From the NCBI GenBank assembly GCA_964568455.1, contig CAZMPJ010000001.1, positions 62,001-126,000 on the forward strand: a stretch of 64,000 nt of DNA, written 5' to 3'. This document shows, piece after piece, positions 42,498 to 50,575 of this stretch. The notes beneath the pieces are model-generated. The model was not told the DNA's origin. It worked only from the letters and a program-made list of their open reading frames with translations, and ran no database searches. Within the stretch, counting starts at the first letter, position 1; each line of letters begins with the position of its first letter. This stretch comes from CAZMPJ01 sp964568455 (GTDB lineage: Bacteria; Margulisbacteria; WOR-1; O2-12-FULL-45-9). Made by a program: the position numbers and the translations under genes.

Positions 42498-43274
42498 ATG
42501 TTTTGGTTTCCTTTTGTAAAAAAGAAAATTGGTCTGGTTCTGGGCGGTGGAGTGGCCCGTGGCATTGCGCACGTGGGAGTTTTAAAAATAGTGGAAAAAT
42601 ATAAAATCCCGCTGCATTGTATTACTGCTACTTCTTCCGGTGCAATTGTAGGAGCGGCTTATGCGGCTGGACTTGAAGTTCGCATCATTGAAGAAATTGC
42701 CACCCGGATTAACTGGGTCCGGATTATCCGGATTGCATTTTTTAGACCAGGCTTTGTTTCCGGTGAGGGGATTGAAGAGTTGGTTACCAAATATATTGGA
42801 GATATCAAATTTTCCGATTTAAAAATACCGTTTGCTGTAGTTGCAACGGACATTAAAAGTGGTAAACCGGTGGTGATTGATAAAGGAAGCGTAGCAAAAG
42901 CGGTAGCTGCCAGCGCGGCTTTCCCTGGGGTGCTTACTCCTGCTGAGGTGGGGCATCACGTGGTAGTAGACGGTGGTATAGCGCATAACCTTCCGGTTGA
43001 AGAGGCAAAGCAAATGGGGGCAAATTTTACTGTAGCCGTGGATGTGGTGCCTTCAAAACCAATTCATTATCTTCCCAAAGACGCTTTTCAGGTTTTTGGT
43101 CGTTCATTGGACATTGTTTTGCACAAATTAAGTGTAGAGCAAAGAGAAAAAGCTGATATTTTAATTGAACCTAAAATGGAAGAAGATATCTGGCATCTTG
43201 ATTTGCATAAAGCTAAGCGTTTGATTGCAGTGGGTGAAGCAGCTGCGCAAAAAGCGTTAAGAAAAATCAGGTAA
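42498..43274 (+). CDS. Patatin-like phospholipase (RssA/NTE family)
   Basis: 258 residues from the ATG at 42498. An in-frame reading from 42462 would run through the promoter and is rejected. The oxyanion loop LGGGVARGIAHVGVL, the nucleophile Ser46 in ATSSG (Ala in place of the usual first Gly of GxSxG), and the catalytic Asp158 in VDGGIAHNLP are present. Such enzymes hydrolyse acyl esters of lipids. No signal peptide, so cytoplasmic or membrane-peripheral. It ends by overlapping the convergent NtrC-type gene by 8 nt. Confidence 0.92.
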   Translation: MFWFPFVKKKIGLVLGGGVARGIAHVGVLKIVEKYKIPLHCITATSSGAIVGAAYAAGLEVRIIEEIATRINWVRIIRIAFFRPGFVSGEGIEELVTKYIGDIKFSDLKIPFAVVATDIKSGKPVVIDKGSVAKAVAASAAFPGVLTPAEVGHHVVVDGGIAHNLPVEEAKQMGANFTVAVDVVPSKPIHYLPKDAFQVFGRSLDIVLHKLSVEQREKADILIEPKMEEDIWHLDLHKAKRLIAVGEAAAQKALRKIR

Positions 43275-44607
43275 TATTAAGCGTTCGCATTCGGTTATTC
43301 AAAGAAGTCCTTGCCATGCCCAAAACTTTTGCTGCTTTGCTAATATTTCCTTGGTTTGCAGAAAGTGATTTTTGGATGGTTTCTTTTTCAAAATTTATTA
43401 AATAGTCTTTTAAATTTCCGTTATTAAATGATGGCTCTGTGCTTAAAGGGATTTCTTCTGCATTAATAGTTTCACCGCTGGAAAGTACTATAATGCGTTC
43501 AATTAAATTTTGTAGCTCTCTAACATTGCCTGGCCAGCCGTAGTTCTTGAGTAATTCCATGGCTTCTTGGCTAAAGCCTTTTACATTTTTGTTTAAAATC
43601 TTATTAAATTTATCCAGAAAAGAATTGATAAGTAGCTTTAAATCTTCTTTTCTTTCCCGTAGAGCAGGAATGGTAATAGGGATAACATTTAAGCGATAGT
43701 AAAGATCAGAGCGAAATTTGTTTTCTGCAATATGTTTTTTAAAATCAATATTAGTGGCAGATATTATTCGAACATCTATTTCAATTGATTTTTGGCCGCC
43801 CAGTCTTTCAATTGCCGGATGCTCTAAAACTCTTAAAAGTTTAGCTTGCATGGCAGGGGGCATGCAGCCGATCTCATCCAAAAATAGGCTACCTCCGTTA
43901 GCAAGCTCAAATTTACCAATTCTTCTTTCCATTGCTCCTGTAAAAGCGCCTGGTTCATGGCCGAATAATTCTGATTCAAATAAGTTTTCCGGGATAGCTG
44001 CGCAATTTAAAGCAACAAAAGGCTTGTCTTTACGTGCACTTTTGTCGTGGATGGCCCGGGCTACCAGTTCTTTGCCTGATCCAGATTCACCGGAAATTAA
44101 AATTCGACTGTTGCTTTTGGCCACTTTTTCAATGTTTTCAAAAAGCTTTTTCATAAGTGGGCTTTTTCCGATTAAATTACAATAAGAGGAAACCTCTTTT
44201 AATGATTCTTTTAAATAATAGTTTTCTTTAAGCAGATTGCTTTTTTCCAGAGCTTTTTCAATTAAAGCTTTTAATTCTTTTACTTCAAACGGCTTGGTTA
44301 CATAATCGTAGGCGCCAAGCTTCATAGCTTCTACTGCGGATAAGATATCTTTTGAAGCGCTGACCATGATGACTTCAATGTTAGAGTCATATTCTTTGAT
44401 TTTTGTCAGGACTTGGATGCCATCTTGCTTTGGCATACGGATATCCAGCAAAACTAGGCTCACAGGTTCTTTTTTAAGGGTTTTTAAGGCTTCTTTGCCA
44501 GAAAGGGCAGTTAGTAGCTTGTATTGTTTCTTAAGGATCGAAGAATAAGTTTCCAGCATATCCTGTTCATCATCAACAGCTAATATTACCGGTTTTATGG
44601 CGGTCAT
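43267..44607 (-). CDS. NtrC-family sigma54-dependent response regulator
   Basis: 446 residues from the ATG at 44607 (MTAIKPVILAVDDEQDML). An in-frame codon at 44625 would add six residues but lies inside the promoter region. The receiver domain has the acidic pair DDE and phospho-acceptor Asp55 in LVLLDIRMP. The central AAA+ domain has Walker A GESGSGKE, the sigma54-contact loop GAFTGA and LFLDEIG. The C terminus is a Fis-type helix-turn-helix (ISKAAKVLGMARTSLNNRM). It implies the genome encodes sigma54. No histidine kinase gene is adjacent, so the partner and targets are unknown. Confidence 0.95.
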   Translation of the reverse strand: MTAIKPVILAVDDEQDMLETYSSILKKQYKLLTALSGKEALKTLKKEPVSLVLLDIRMPKQDGIQVLTKIKEYDSNIEVIMVSASKDILSAVEAMKLGAYDYVTKPFEVKELKALIEKALEKSNLLKENYYLKESLKEVSSYCNLIGKSPLMKKLFENIEKVAKSNSRILISGESGSGKELVARAIHDKSARKDKPFVALNCAAIPENLFESELFGHEPGAFTGAMERRIGKFELANGGSLFLDEIGCMPPAMQAKLLRVLEHPAIERLGGQKSIEIDVRIISATNIDFKKHIAENKFRSDLYYRLNVIPITIPALRERKEDLKLLINSFLDKFNKILNKNVKGFSQEAMELLKNYGWPGNVRELQNLIERIIVLSSGETINAEEIPLSTEPSFNNGNLKDYLINFEKETIQKSLSANQGNISKAAKVLGMARTSLNNRMRTLNIT

Positions 44608-44615
44608 AATAGAAA

Positions 44616-44644
44616 ATCTTAACATGTTTTAAAGCTTTAAGCAA
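44616..44644 (-). promoter_or_regulatory. Promoter of the NtrC-type regulator (minus strand)
   Basis: TTGCTT (44644-44639), a 17-bp spacer and TAAGAT (44621-44616), the same two hexamers and spacing as the patatin promoter. The ATG at 44607 is 8 nt beyond the -10 box, implying a leaderless message. Confidence 0.6.
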
Positions 44645-44646
44645 AA

Positions 44647-44655
44647 TGGTATAAT
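44647..44655 (+). promoter_or_regulatory. Extended -10 promoter of the epimerase gene (plus strand)
   Basis: TGG-TATAAT with -10 at 44650-44655. The ATG at 44665 is 9 nt downstream, so the leader is 2-3 nt. The would-be -35 region overlaps the spacer of the divergent promoter. A perfect 12-bp palindrome, TTAAAGCTTTAA (44629-44640), lies between them and AATCTTAA is repeated at 44615-44622 and 44653-44660. These could be regulator sites. Confidence 0.5.
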
Positions 44656-44664
44656 CTTAAGGTT

Positions 44665-45579
44665 ATGAAGATATTAGTAACTGGTGGGGCCGGATTTATT
44701 GGTTCAAACGTGGTGGACGCTTATATTGAGGCTGGCCATGAAGTGGCAGTTTTAGATAACCTCTCAACTGGCAAAAAAGAAAATCTAAACCCCAAAGCAA
44801 AATTTTATCAGCTTGATTTAAGGGATAAAAACCTTGAAAAAGCAGTTTTAGAATTTAGCCCTGACATTATTAACCATCATGCTGCTCAGATTGATGTTAG
44901 AAAATCCGTGGCTGATCCTGTTTTTAACGCCGATGTTAATGAGCTGGGTAGTTTAAACCTTTTAAACGCGGCAGCAAAAGCTAAAGTTAAAAAAGTTATT
45001 TTTGCTTCGACTGGCGGAGCAATTTATGGTGAGATAAAAGAAAAAAAAGGGGCAGATGAAAACCATCCACAAGACCCAATTTCCCCTTATGCCATTACTA
45101 AACGTTCCGTTGAAATGTATTTGCATGCTTATAAGATTAACCAGGGCTTAGAATTTACCGTGGTTCGCTATGGTAATGTTTATGGTCCGCGCCAAGATCC
45201 CTTAGGAGAGGCTGGGGTTATTGCTATTTTTTGTGGAAGAATGTTAAATGATCAAGAGTGTACTATTTATGGTGATGGTAAGCAGTTGCGGGATTATGTA
45301 TATGTAAAAGATGTAGCTGCGATTAATCTATTGGTGCTTGAAAAAGGAGAGGGCGAAATCTTTAATATTGGGGTTGGGGTGGGGACTTCGGTTAATGAAT
45401 TATATAAGCACTTAAGCCAAGTGTTTAAATTTGATAAAAAAGCCAAATATGCGCCGCCCAGGGCTGGCGAGCTTTTTAGAAGCGTGCTTAATTGTGAAAA
45501 AGCTCACAAACTGGGATGGAAAGCAGAAACCGATATCCGTGCTGGCCTAGAGCAAACCTTAGCTTGGTATAAAACATGA
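44665..45579 (+). CDS. NAD-dependent sugar-nucleotide epimerase (UDP-glucose 4-epimerase-like)
   Basis: 304 residues, extended short-chain dehydrogenase. NAD-binding TGGAGFIGSN is at 6-15, the catalytic pair is Tyr142 and Lys146 in YAITK, and the Ser/Thr of FASTGGAIYG is at 115-116. The RYGNVYGPRQDPLGEAG segment is typical of GalE/WbpP-like enzymes. Substrate cannot be read from sequence; UDP-Glc/UDP-Gal is the default. The next gene is an MGDG-synthase-type glycosyltransferase that overlaps it by 4 nt, so it may supply UDP-Gal for a glycolipid. Confidence 0.9.
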   Translation: MKILVTGGAGFIGSNVVDAYIEAGHEVAVLDNLSTGKKENLNPKAKFYQLDLRDKNLEKAVLEFSPDIINHHAAQIDVRKSVADPVFNADVNELGSLNLLNAAAKAKVKKVIFASTGGAIYGEIKEKKGADENHPQDPISPYAITKRSVEMYLHAYKINQGLEFTVVRYGNVYGPRQDPLGEAGVIAIFCGRMLNDQECTIYGDGKQLRDYVYVKDVAAINLLVLEKGEGEIFNIGVGVGTSVNELYKHLSQVFKFDKKAKYAPPRAGELFRSVLNCEKAHKLGWKAETDIRAGLEQTLAWYKT

Positions 45580-46694
45580 AGAAAAATATCCTCTATTTAT
45601 TTTCCGATACTGGTGGCGGGCATAGATCAGCAGCTTCGGCTATTATGCGAGCAGTAGACCATTTAAGAAAAGACCTGTTGAATCAGGAGATGATCGACGT
45701 CTTTGCCCAGTGTTCTGGTTTTCTTAATGTTTTTGCAAAACTGTATGGTCCGGTAATTAAATATTATCCTAAAATGTGGGGACAATTATATTATTGGCTG
45801 GATGACCAGAATAAGTTGGAAGCCTTAGAAAAAATCTCCCGTCCTTTTATTTTAGAAGAATTGATTAAAATGATTAATGATAAAAAGCCGGACATTATTG
45901 TGTCGGTTCATCCTATGGTTAACCATTTAACTGCGAAAGCGATTGAGCAATCGGGTAAAAATATTCCTTTTGTTGTAGTTATTACTGATCCGGTAACCTT
46001 GCATCGTGCCTGGATTGTGCCTCAGGTTGATCAAGTGATTGTGGCTACTCCGGCAGCAAAGCAAGCAGCCATGGCTTATGGTATGCCAGAAACCAAGATA
46101 AAAGTAATTGGTATGCCGATTGACCCAAAATTCTTTTTAAAAGATGAAGAAAAAGAACAAGCCAGAAAAAAAGGCAGGTTGAAGCCTAAGTTATTTACCG
46201 TTCTTTTAATGGGTGGGGGAGAAGGGGCCGGTAAAATGGAAGAGATTATTGATGAGCTTGATAAGCAAAAGCTTAACCTTCAGTTAATCGTTATTGCCGG
46301 AAGAAATAAAGCTTTAGAGCAAAAACTAAGACGCGAAAAAAGCAAGTATAATATGCCCATGAAAATTTTTGGCTTTACTGATAAAGTTCATGAATTAATG
46401 GCAGAATCAGACATGATTGTAACTAAAGCCGGTCCGGGGACTATTGCTGAGGCATTAGCCACAGACCTACCTATCATTATTACTGACTGGCTTCCGGGAC
46501 AAGAAGAGGGTAATGTTGAGTTTGTGGTAAAAGAAAATATTGGGCGAGTGAGTAAGGACCCGGTTAAAATTGTTGAAATTATCAAAGAAATGAAGGATAC
46601 CAATGCTTTTGAGGAAATCAAAAAAAATATTAAAAGGGTAAGTAAGCCGCATGCGGCAGTTGAAATCGCACATGAAATATTTCATCACCTTTAG
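45576..46694 (+). CDS. MGDG synthase / UgtP-like diacylglycerol glycosyltransferase
   Basis: 372 residues. It opens ILYLFSDTGGGHRSAASAI, the GGGH signature of the MGDG synthase N-terminal domain. A MurG-like GT28 C-terminal domain follows, with TKAGPGTIAEALATDLPII. Family members transfer Gal or Glc from UDP-sugar to diacylglycerol at the membrane: MGD1 in plants, UgtP/YpfP in Bacillus. Which sugar is used is open; the upstream epimerase favours galactose. It overlaps the epimerase by 4 nt and its last 23 nt overlap the SLH gene. Confidence 0.9.
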   Translation: MKKNILYLFSDTGGGHRSAASAIMRAVDHLRKDLLNQEMIDVFAQCSGFLNVFAKLYGPVIKYYPKMWGQLYYWLDDQNKLEALEKISRPFILEELIKMINDKKPDIIVSVHPMVNHLTAKAIEQSGKNIPFVVVITDPVTLHRAWIVPQVDQVIVATPAAKQAAMAYGMPETKIKVIGMPIDPKFFLKDEEKEQARKKGRLKPKLFTVLLMGGGEGAGKMEEIIDELDKQKLNLQLIVIAGRNKALEQKLRREKSKYNMPMKIFGFTDKVHELMAESDMIVTKAGPGTIAEALATDLPIIITDWLPGQEEGNVEFVVKENIGRVSKDPVKIVEIIKEMKDTNAFEEIKKNIKRVSKPHAAVEIAHEIFHHL

Positions 46695-48036
46695 TTTAAT
46701 ATTAATACTTTCATTTTCTGCACTAGCACAAGAAGTTTTTTTGCAAGATGTGCCCGAAGGCCATTGGGCTAGCGATGCGGTTTATGAATTAGTACGCTTA
46801 GGCATTACTTCTGGCTATCCAGATGGAACCTTTAGAGGAAAAAAAGAAATTACTCGCTATGAAATCGCGGCCTTTTTAGCTAAATTTGCCCAAGCTTTTA
46901 ATTTAAAAAATGGTAGAGACGAAAAACTGCTGGCAGAATTAAAAGCAGAAGCAGCTTCAATTTATTATCAAATCAGAAAAGCAGAAAAAGAAACTAAGGT
47001 TTCAGGACAAGTTAAATCCCGGGCCAGGGTAACTACTAGCTCTCCTCGGGGAGGAAAATTAGATTACCGCCTTAAATTTAGCGTGCTTAAGACTTTTGAT
47101 CCTAATTCACAGCTTAAAATCACCCTAGATACAGTTGATACTGGTTTTAATGCTAGCAGTGATCGTCCTCTTGTCAGTAAATTACTTGATTTTGAGGGTG
47201 ATTTTAAAATGGCAGGACTTGAGTGGAAAGTGAATGTTGGGCCAGGGCCAATACTCCATACTGAAGATAGTAATTTCTTTCCCAGCGAAAACAATACTAT
47301 ATATGTACGTCCAAGAAGTGCAATAAAAGCTTCAAAAACAGTTGGTAAAATTAACTTATCTAGTTCTTATGTTACTCACCAAGTTGCTAGTTCTGGAAAA
47401 ATCGGGGTGCATGAATTTACTGCAAGAGTAGGGCTCAATCTTGGGAGGTTACATTTAAGCTTGAAACCTAGGTATTTATTTATCATTGGTGGAAACAAAG
47501 ATGCTTTAGCAGAAGCAGGTGTTGAGTTAAAGCACAACGATGTTTTTGAGACTAATTTATTAGTAGCGGTTGGTGATTTTAGAGCAGGGCGCAGTGGTTG
47601 GTATGTTAAGTTTGTTGAAAAAATTAATAATCTTTTTAGCAGTGGAACTAATATTATTATTTGTGCGGATAAAATTGGTAGTAGATATTATCCTGACATA
47701 ATTAGCGAATATGATTTTGAATACTTAAATAATTTTAATCGAACACTTTTGGGTGGAACCGTTGATTTTGGTTTGAAAATATCTAGAAAAATGAGTGATA
47801 AAATTTCCTTGGAATGGAAGGGTGACTATGTAACCACCAGTGGGTATAAGTATGGTCAAGATTATGCGGGAACTTACTTCTTATGGCAGTTAACTAGCTA
47901 TTATAATTTGGTCTCAAATACTAAAGCCAATGTTTTTTATCGCGCTTACAATGTGCCTAGCGGAGTAGCCCAATTTTCACAAGCTGTTCCGGCTTTTTCT
48001 GATATGATTGGCGTAGGCCTTTCTTCTTCTTTTTAA
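46672..48036 (+). CDS. SLH-domain outer-membrane porin-like protein
   Basis: 454 residues from the ATG at 46672, which begins a clear signal peptide (MKYFITFSLILILSFSALAQ). The longer reading from 46651 puts a basic seven-residue segment in front and is not needed. One SLH domain follows (about 21-75: DVPEGHWASDAVYELVRLGI and DGTFRGKKEITRYEIAAFLA), then a short helical stretch, then a region of alternating strands ending GVGLSSSF with terminal Phe. SLH-barrel proteins of Cyanobacteria, Deinococcus and Negativicutes anchor the outer membrane to peptidoglycan. The start lies within the end of the glycosyltransferase gene. Confidence 0.9.
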   Translation: MKYFITFSLILILSFSALAQEVFLQDVPEGHWASDAVYELVRLGITSGYPDGTFRGKKEITRYEIAAFLAKFAQAFNLKNGRDEKLLAELKAEAASIYYQIRKAEKETKVSGQVKSRARVTTSSPRGGKLDYRLKFSVLKTFDPNSQLKITLDTVDTGFNASSDRPLVSKLLDFEGDFKMAGLEWKVNVGPGPILHTEDSNFFPSENNTIYVRPRSAIKASKTVGKINLSSSYVTHQVASSGKIGVHEFTARVGLNLGRLHLSLKPRYLFIIGGNKDALAEAGVELKHNDVFETNLLVAVGDFRAGRSGWYVKFVEKINNLFSSGTNIIICADKIGSRYYPDIISEYDFEYLNNFNRTLLGGTVDFGLKISRKMSDKISLEWKGDYVTTSGYKYGQDYAGTYFLWQLTSYYNLVSNTKANVFYRAYNVPSGVAQFSQAVPAFSDMIGVGLSSSF

Positions 48037-48038
48037 TC

Positions 48039-48066
48039 TTGACAAAACAACAAGTGATGGTATACT
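48039..48066 (+). promoter_or_regulatory. Strong promoter of the second SLH porin gene
   Basis: TTGACA (48039-48044), a 16-bp spacer and TGG-TATACT (-10 box 48061-48066). It has both a consensus -35 and an extended -10 and is the best promoter in the window outside the ribosomal one. Predicted start is near 48073, leaving a leader of about 155 nt. Confidence 0.75.
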
Positions 48067-48074
48067 AAATTCGA

Positions 48075-48124
48075 GTTTGGGAGCAATCTAAAAGGGGGTG
48101 AAATTACTTAGTCGACTCCTAAAC
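48075..48124 (+). promoter_or_regulatory. 5'-UTR stem-loop of the SLH porin mRNA
   Basis: GTTTGGGAG (48075-48083) can pair with CTCCTAAAC (48116-48124), 9 bp with one G-U, closing a 32-nt loop that contains GGGGGTG. It would sit within a few nt of the 5' end of the mRNA, a position known to protect highly expressed outer-membrane-protein messages from decay. It matches no riboswitch class that I recognise. Confidence 0.5.
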
Positions 48125-48228
48125 AAAAGAAGTATTTTTAAAAAAATAGGTTGTATATAAAGGAAACACGGAAACTTTATAATAGCGACTGAAAATTTTT
48201 AGAAGCTTCAAAAGACTGAGGAGAAAAA

Positions 48229-49620
48229 ATGAAAAAATATATAGTTTTATTATTGATTTTAGCAGTGGCTTCTATGGCATCTGCTCAAGTAAAGTTTAAA
48301 GATGTTCCAGAAGATCACTGGGCTGCTCCTTATGTGTACGAACTGGTAAAACTTGGTGTGACCAAGGGTTATCCAGACGGTACATTTAGGGGTACAAAGA
48401 AAATTACCAGATATGAAACAGCTGTTTTCCTAGCTAAGTTAGCTAATGCTTTAGGCGGCGATCTAAAACAAGATGTTGCTGCTTTAAAGAAAGACATTGC
48501 TGGCTTAAAACAAGGCGGAGGCCTTGGTATGACAGGAAGCCTTTCTTCTGATTGGAAGATTGGTAACTTGCTGACTTCTTCTGGTGGTGTGCGTGCCATG
48601 ATTGCAAATTACAGACTGACCTTGAATTCTGAAAAGAAACTTTCAGATAAGGCAGATGTAAAAGTAACTCTTGACACCATGGATTATGGTTATTTTGATA
48701 GTGGCGCCACCGCAACTGGTGGAATTCTTGCCACACAACTTCTGGATATCGAATCTAATATACAGCTAGATTTAGTTGCGTTAGGTTTTGCTGATCCAGT
48801 TGATTTAAAATTAACTTATGGTCCTGGTTCACAACAGCACAATGCAGATCCAACAGGAGCACTTCCTAGTGAAATTGGTGTGGTTTATGAAAGACCAGAT
48901 ACTGGTATCATAGCTTCTACTTCACTTTGGGGAATGGATGTTGCTGGTGGATACCTGGCTTTGGCACAAGCTACTTCTGGGACTGTTAACACTGCGGATT
49001 TAACCGCTAGTGTTGGCTATACTTTTAGTGGTGTTCCAGTGGTTGATACCCTTAGGGTGGATACTACTGCTGACTACATTTCTGCAGGTATTCTTTCTTC
49101 TAGCAACCGCGATCTTCGCGGTACCATTTCTATGGCAGCTCCTTTAGCAGAAAAAGTTTCTGCTTCTGGAACCATTGGATTGGGTGGAACTAATAGTTCT
49201 AACCTGATGGTAGCTGGAGAATTGGGTCTTAATGACCTGTGGGATACTGGAACTGTAGCAAGTGTTCGTGTATCTAAGATTGGGGCTTCGTACTTAAATA
49301 CTACCAGTTTTGCTGCTGCTGAATTTGATATGGCTGGATTAGATACTTTTGATCGAGCTCTTCAAAATAGCACAGTAAACTTAGGTGGTGAAGTGGTACA
49401 AGATGTTTCTGCTAGTGTTAAGCTGGTTGGTAAAGGCGAAATTAGGTTAAACAGCAATTATCAGTATGACTCTCCAAATGGAGCAATTACTGCTCAAGGC
49501 GGAGTGCAATACGCGGTTGCGCCTAATGCAAACTTAGACGCTTCTTATCGCTTGTACCAAAACAAGTTATCTGGCGACACATCAGACATTGCTGCTGTTG
49601 GGTTAATGTATAATTTCTAA
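48229..49620 (+). CDS. SLH-domain outer-membrane porin, probably abundant
   Basis: 463 residues. Signal peptide to about residue 19 (ASMASAQ), one SLH domain (about 20-75, FKDVPEDHWAAPYVYELVKLGV and DGTFRGTKKITRYETAVFLA), and a short coiled-coil-like stretch (LKQDVAALKKDIAGLKQGGG). A long Thr/Ser/Gly-rich barrel-like region ends GLMYNF with terminal Phe, as in outer-membrane proteins. The N terminus is close to that of the upstream SLH gene, so they are paralogues. Strong promoter, long leader, TGAGGAG ribosome-binding site and a clean terminator point to high expression. Likely the major porin and outer-membrane tether. Confidence 0.92.
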   Translation: MKKYIVLLLILAVASMASAQVKFKDVPEDHWAAPYVYELVKLGVTKGYPDGTFRGTKKITRYETAVFLAKLANALGGDLKQDVAALKKDIAGLKQGGGLGMTGSLSSDWKIGNLLTSSGGVRAMIANYRLTLNSEKKLSDKADVKVTLDTMDYGYFDSGATATGGILATQLLDIESNIQLDLVALGFADPVDLKLTYGPGSQQHNADPTGALPSEIGVVYERPDTGIIASTSLWGMDVAGGYLALAQATSGTVNTADLTASVGYTFSGVPVVDTLRVDTTADYISAGILSSSNRDLRGTISMAAPLAEKVSASGTIGLGGTNSSNLMVAGELGLNDLWDTGTVASVRVSKIGASYLNTTSFAAAEFDMAGLDTFDRALQNSTVNLGGEVVQDVSASVKLVGKGEIRLNSNYQYDSPNGAITAQGGVQYAVAPNANLDASYRLYQNKLSGDTSDIAAVGLMYNF

Positions 49621-49649
49621 CAGTAGTTTTTGGTTTTAGTGTGATTACG

Positions 49650-49684
49650 GAAAGCCTCTCGAATTTCGGGAGGCTTTCTTTTTT
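49650..49684 (+). terminator. Rho-independent terminator after the SLH porin gene
   Basis: GAAAGCCTC (49650-49658) pairs perfectly with GAGGCTTTC (49670-49678), with further partial pairing inside, followed by a run of T to 49684. It ends the SLH porin message and lies directly before the birA start at 49688. Confidence 0.93.
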
Positions 49685-49687
49685 ATT

Positions 49688-50203
49688 ATGAAAACAATTC
49701 GTTACAAGCAAATAGATTCAACCAATGATGAAGCTAAGCGTTTGATAAAAAAAGGTGTTTCTTCCGGAATGGTTGTAATTGCTGATGAGCAAACCCGGGG
49801 TAGGGGGAAGCCTGGAAGCAGCTGGTATTCTCCGCCTGGAGTAGCTGTTTATTTATCTGCTATTTTTAAATCTGACAAAGACCCACTTGATTTAACTTTA
49901 ATAACTATTTCTGTTGCCAAATCAGTGGTTGAAACAATTAATAAGGTTTCCGGTCTTAAAGCTAGCATCAAAAAGCCAAATGATGTATTGATTAATGATA
50001 AGAAAGTTTGTGGCATATTGATAGAGAGGCTGGCTTCTGGGCATTTGATTATTGGTATTGGTGTTAATATTAATAATGAAAAAAACTCCTTCCCAGATGA
50101 TTTAAATGCAACCTCGCTTCAAGCAGAAACTGGCCAAGATTATGTTGTTGAAGATTTTATAGACGAACTATTGGGCTGTCTTGCTTATTTAAGCAATATT
50201 TGA
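49688..50203 (+). CDS. birA: Biotin-[acetyl-CoA-carboxylase] ligase, catalytic domain only
   Basis: 171 residues. STNDEAKRL, ADEQTRGRGKPGSSWYSPPG (the biotinyl-AMP loop) and the KKPNDVLIN segment identify the ligase. It lacks the N-terminal helix-turn-helix of the repressor-type BirA and the C-terminal SH3-like domain, so it attaches biotin to its carrier protein without regulating DNA. It starts 3 nt after a terminator and no promoter or ribosome-binding site is evident, so expression may depend on read-through. Confidence 0.92.
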   Translation: MKTIRYKQIDSTNDEAKRLIKKGVSSGMVVIADEQTRGRGKPGSSWYSPPGVAVYLSAIFKSDKDPLDLTLITISVAKSVVETINKVSGLKASIKKPNDVLINDKKVCGILIERLASGHLIIGIGVNINNEKNSFPDDLNATSLQAETGQDYVVEDFIDELLGCLAYLSNI

Positions 50204-50209
50204 TACCAT
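50181..50209 (+). promoter_or_regulatory. Promoter of aroH-aroF inside the end of birA
   Basis: TTGCTT (50181-50186), a 17-bp spacer and TGA-TACCAT (-10 box 50204-50209). The aroH ATG at 50217 is 7 nt downstream with no ribosome-binding site, predicting a leaderless message. The -35 box is the same hexamer as in the patatin and NtrC-type promoters. Confidence 0.55.
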
Positions 50210-50216
50210 TTTTATT

Positions 50217-50567
50217 ATGCAACTAAGAGGCATTAGAGGTGCTACTACTGTAAAGAAGGATTCAAAAGAAGAAATTATTTCTGCTACAAGAGAATTATTG
50301 CAGGAAATGGTTAAATTTAATGATTTAAATATTGATGATATTGCCTCAATTGTTTTTACTACTACCAAGGATTTAAAAGCAGAATTTCCAGCGGTTGCTG
50401 CTCGAGCACTAGGCTGGAAGGATACTCCTCTGCTTTGTGCTAGAGAAATTGATGTACCTAAAAGCCTGTCGAAATGTATCCGCATTTTAATGCATATAAA
50501 CACTTCTAAAAAACCTTCTGAAATAAAGCATGTCTATTTAAATGAAGCGATAAACCTTAGGAGGTAA
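50217..50567 (+). CDS. aroH: Chorismate mutase, AroH class
   Basis: 116 residues, the trimeric AroH fold known from Bacillus. RGIRGATTV opens the protein and ALGWKDTPLLCAREIDVP holds the active-site Cys-x-x-Glu. CIRILMHI carries the arginine and HVYLNEAINL the tyrosine. It converts chorismate to prephenate for Phe and Tyr. Followed by a DAHP synthase 8 nt later, so the first step of the shikimate pathway and the first Phe/Tyr branch step are co-expressed. Confidence 0.94.
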   Translation: MQLRGIRGATTVKKDSKEEIISATRELLQEMVKFNDLNIDDIASIVFTTTKDLKAEFPAVAARALGWKDTPLLCAREIDVPKSLSKCIRILMHINTSKKPSEIKHVYLNEAINLRR

Positions 50568-50575
50568 ATGTTTTC

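Noticed and set aside
48098..48160. A 20-codon frame (GTG start) in the leader of the second SLH porin, possible leader peptide
   Set aside because: The purine-rich stretch runs directly into the GTG with no spacer, and the peptide has no regulatory codon bias. Kept only as part of the leader.
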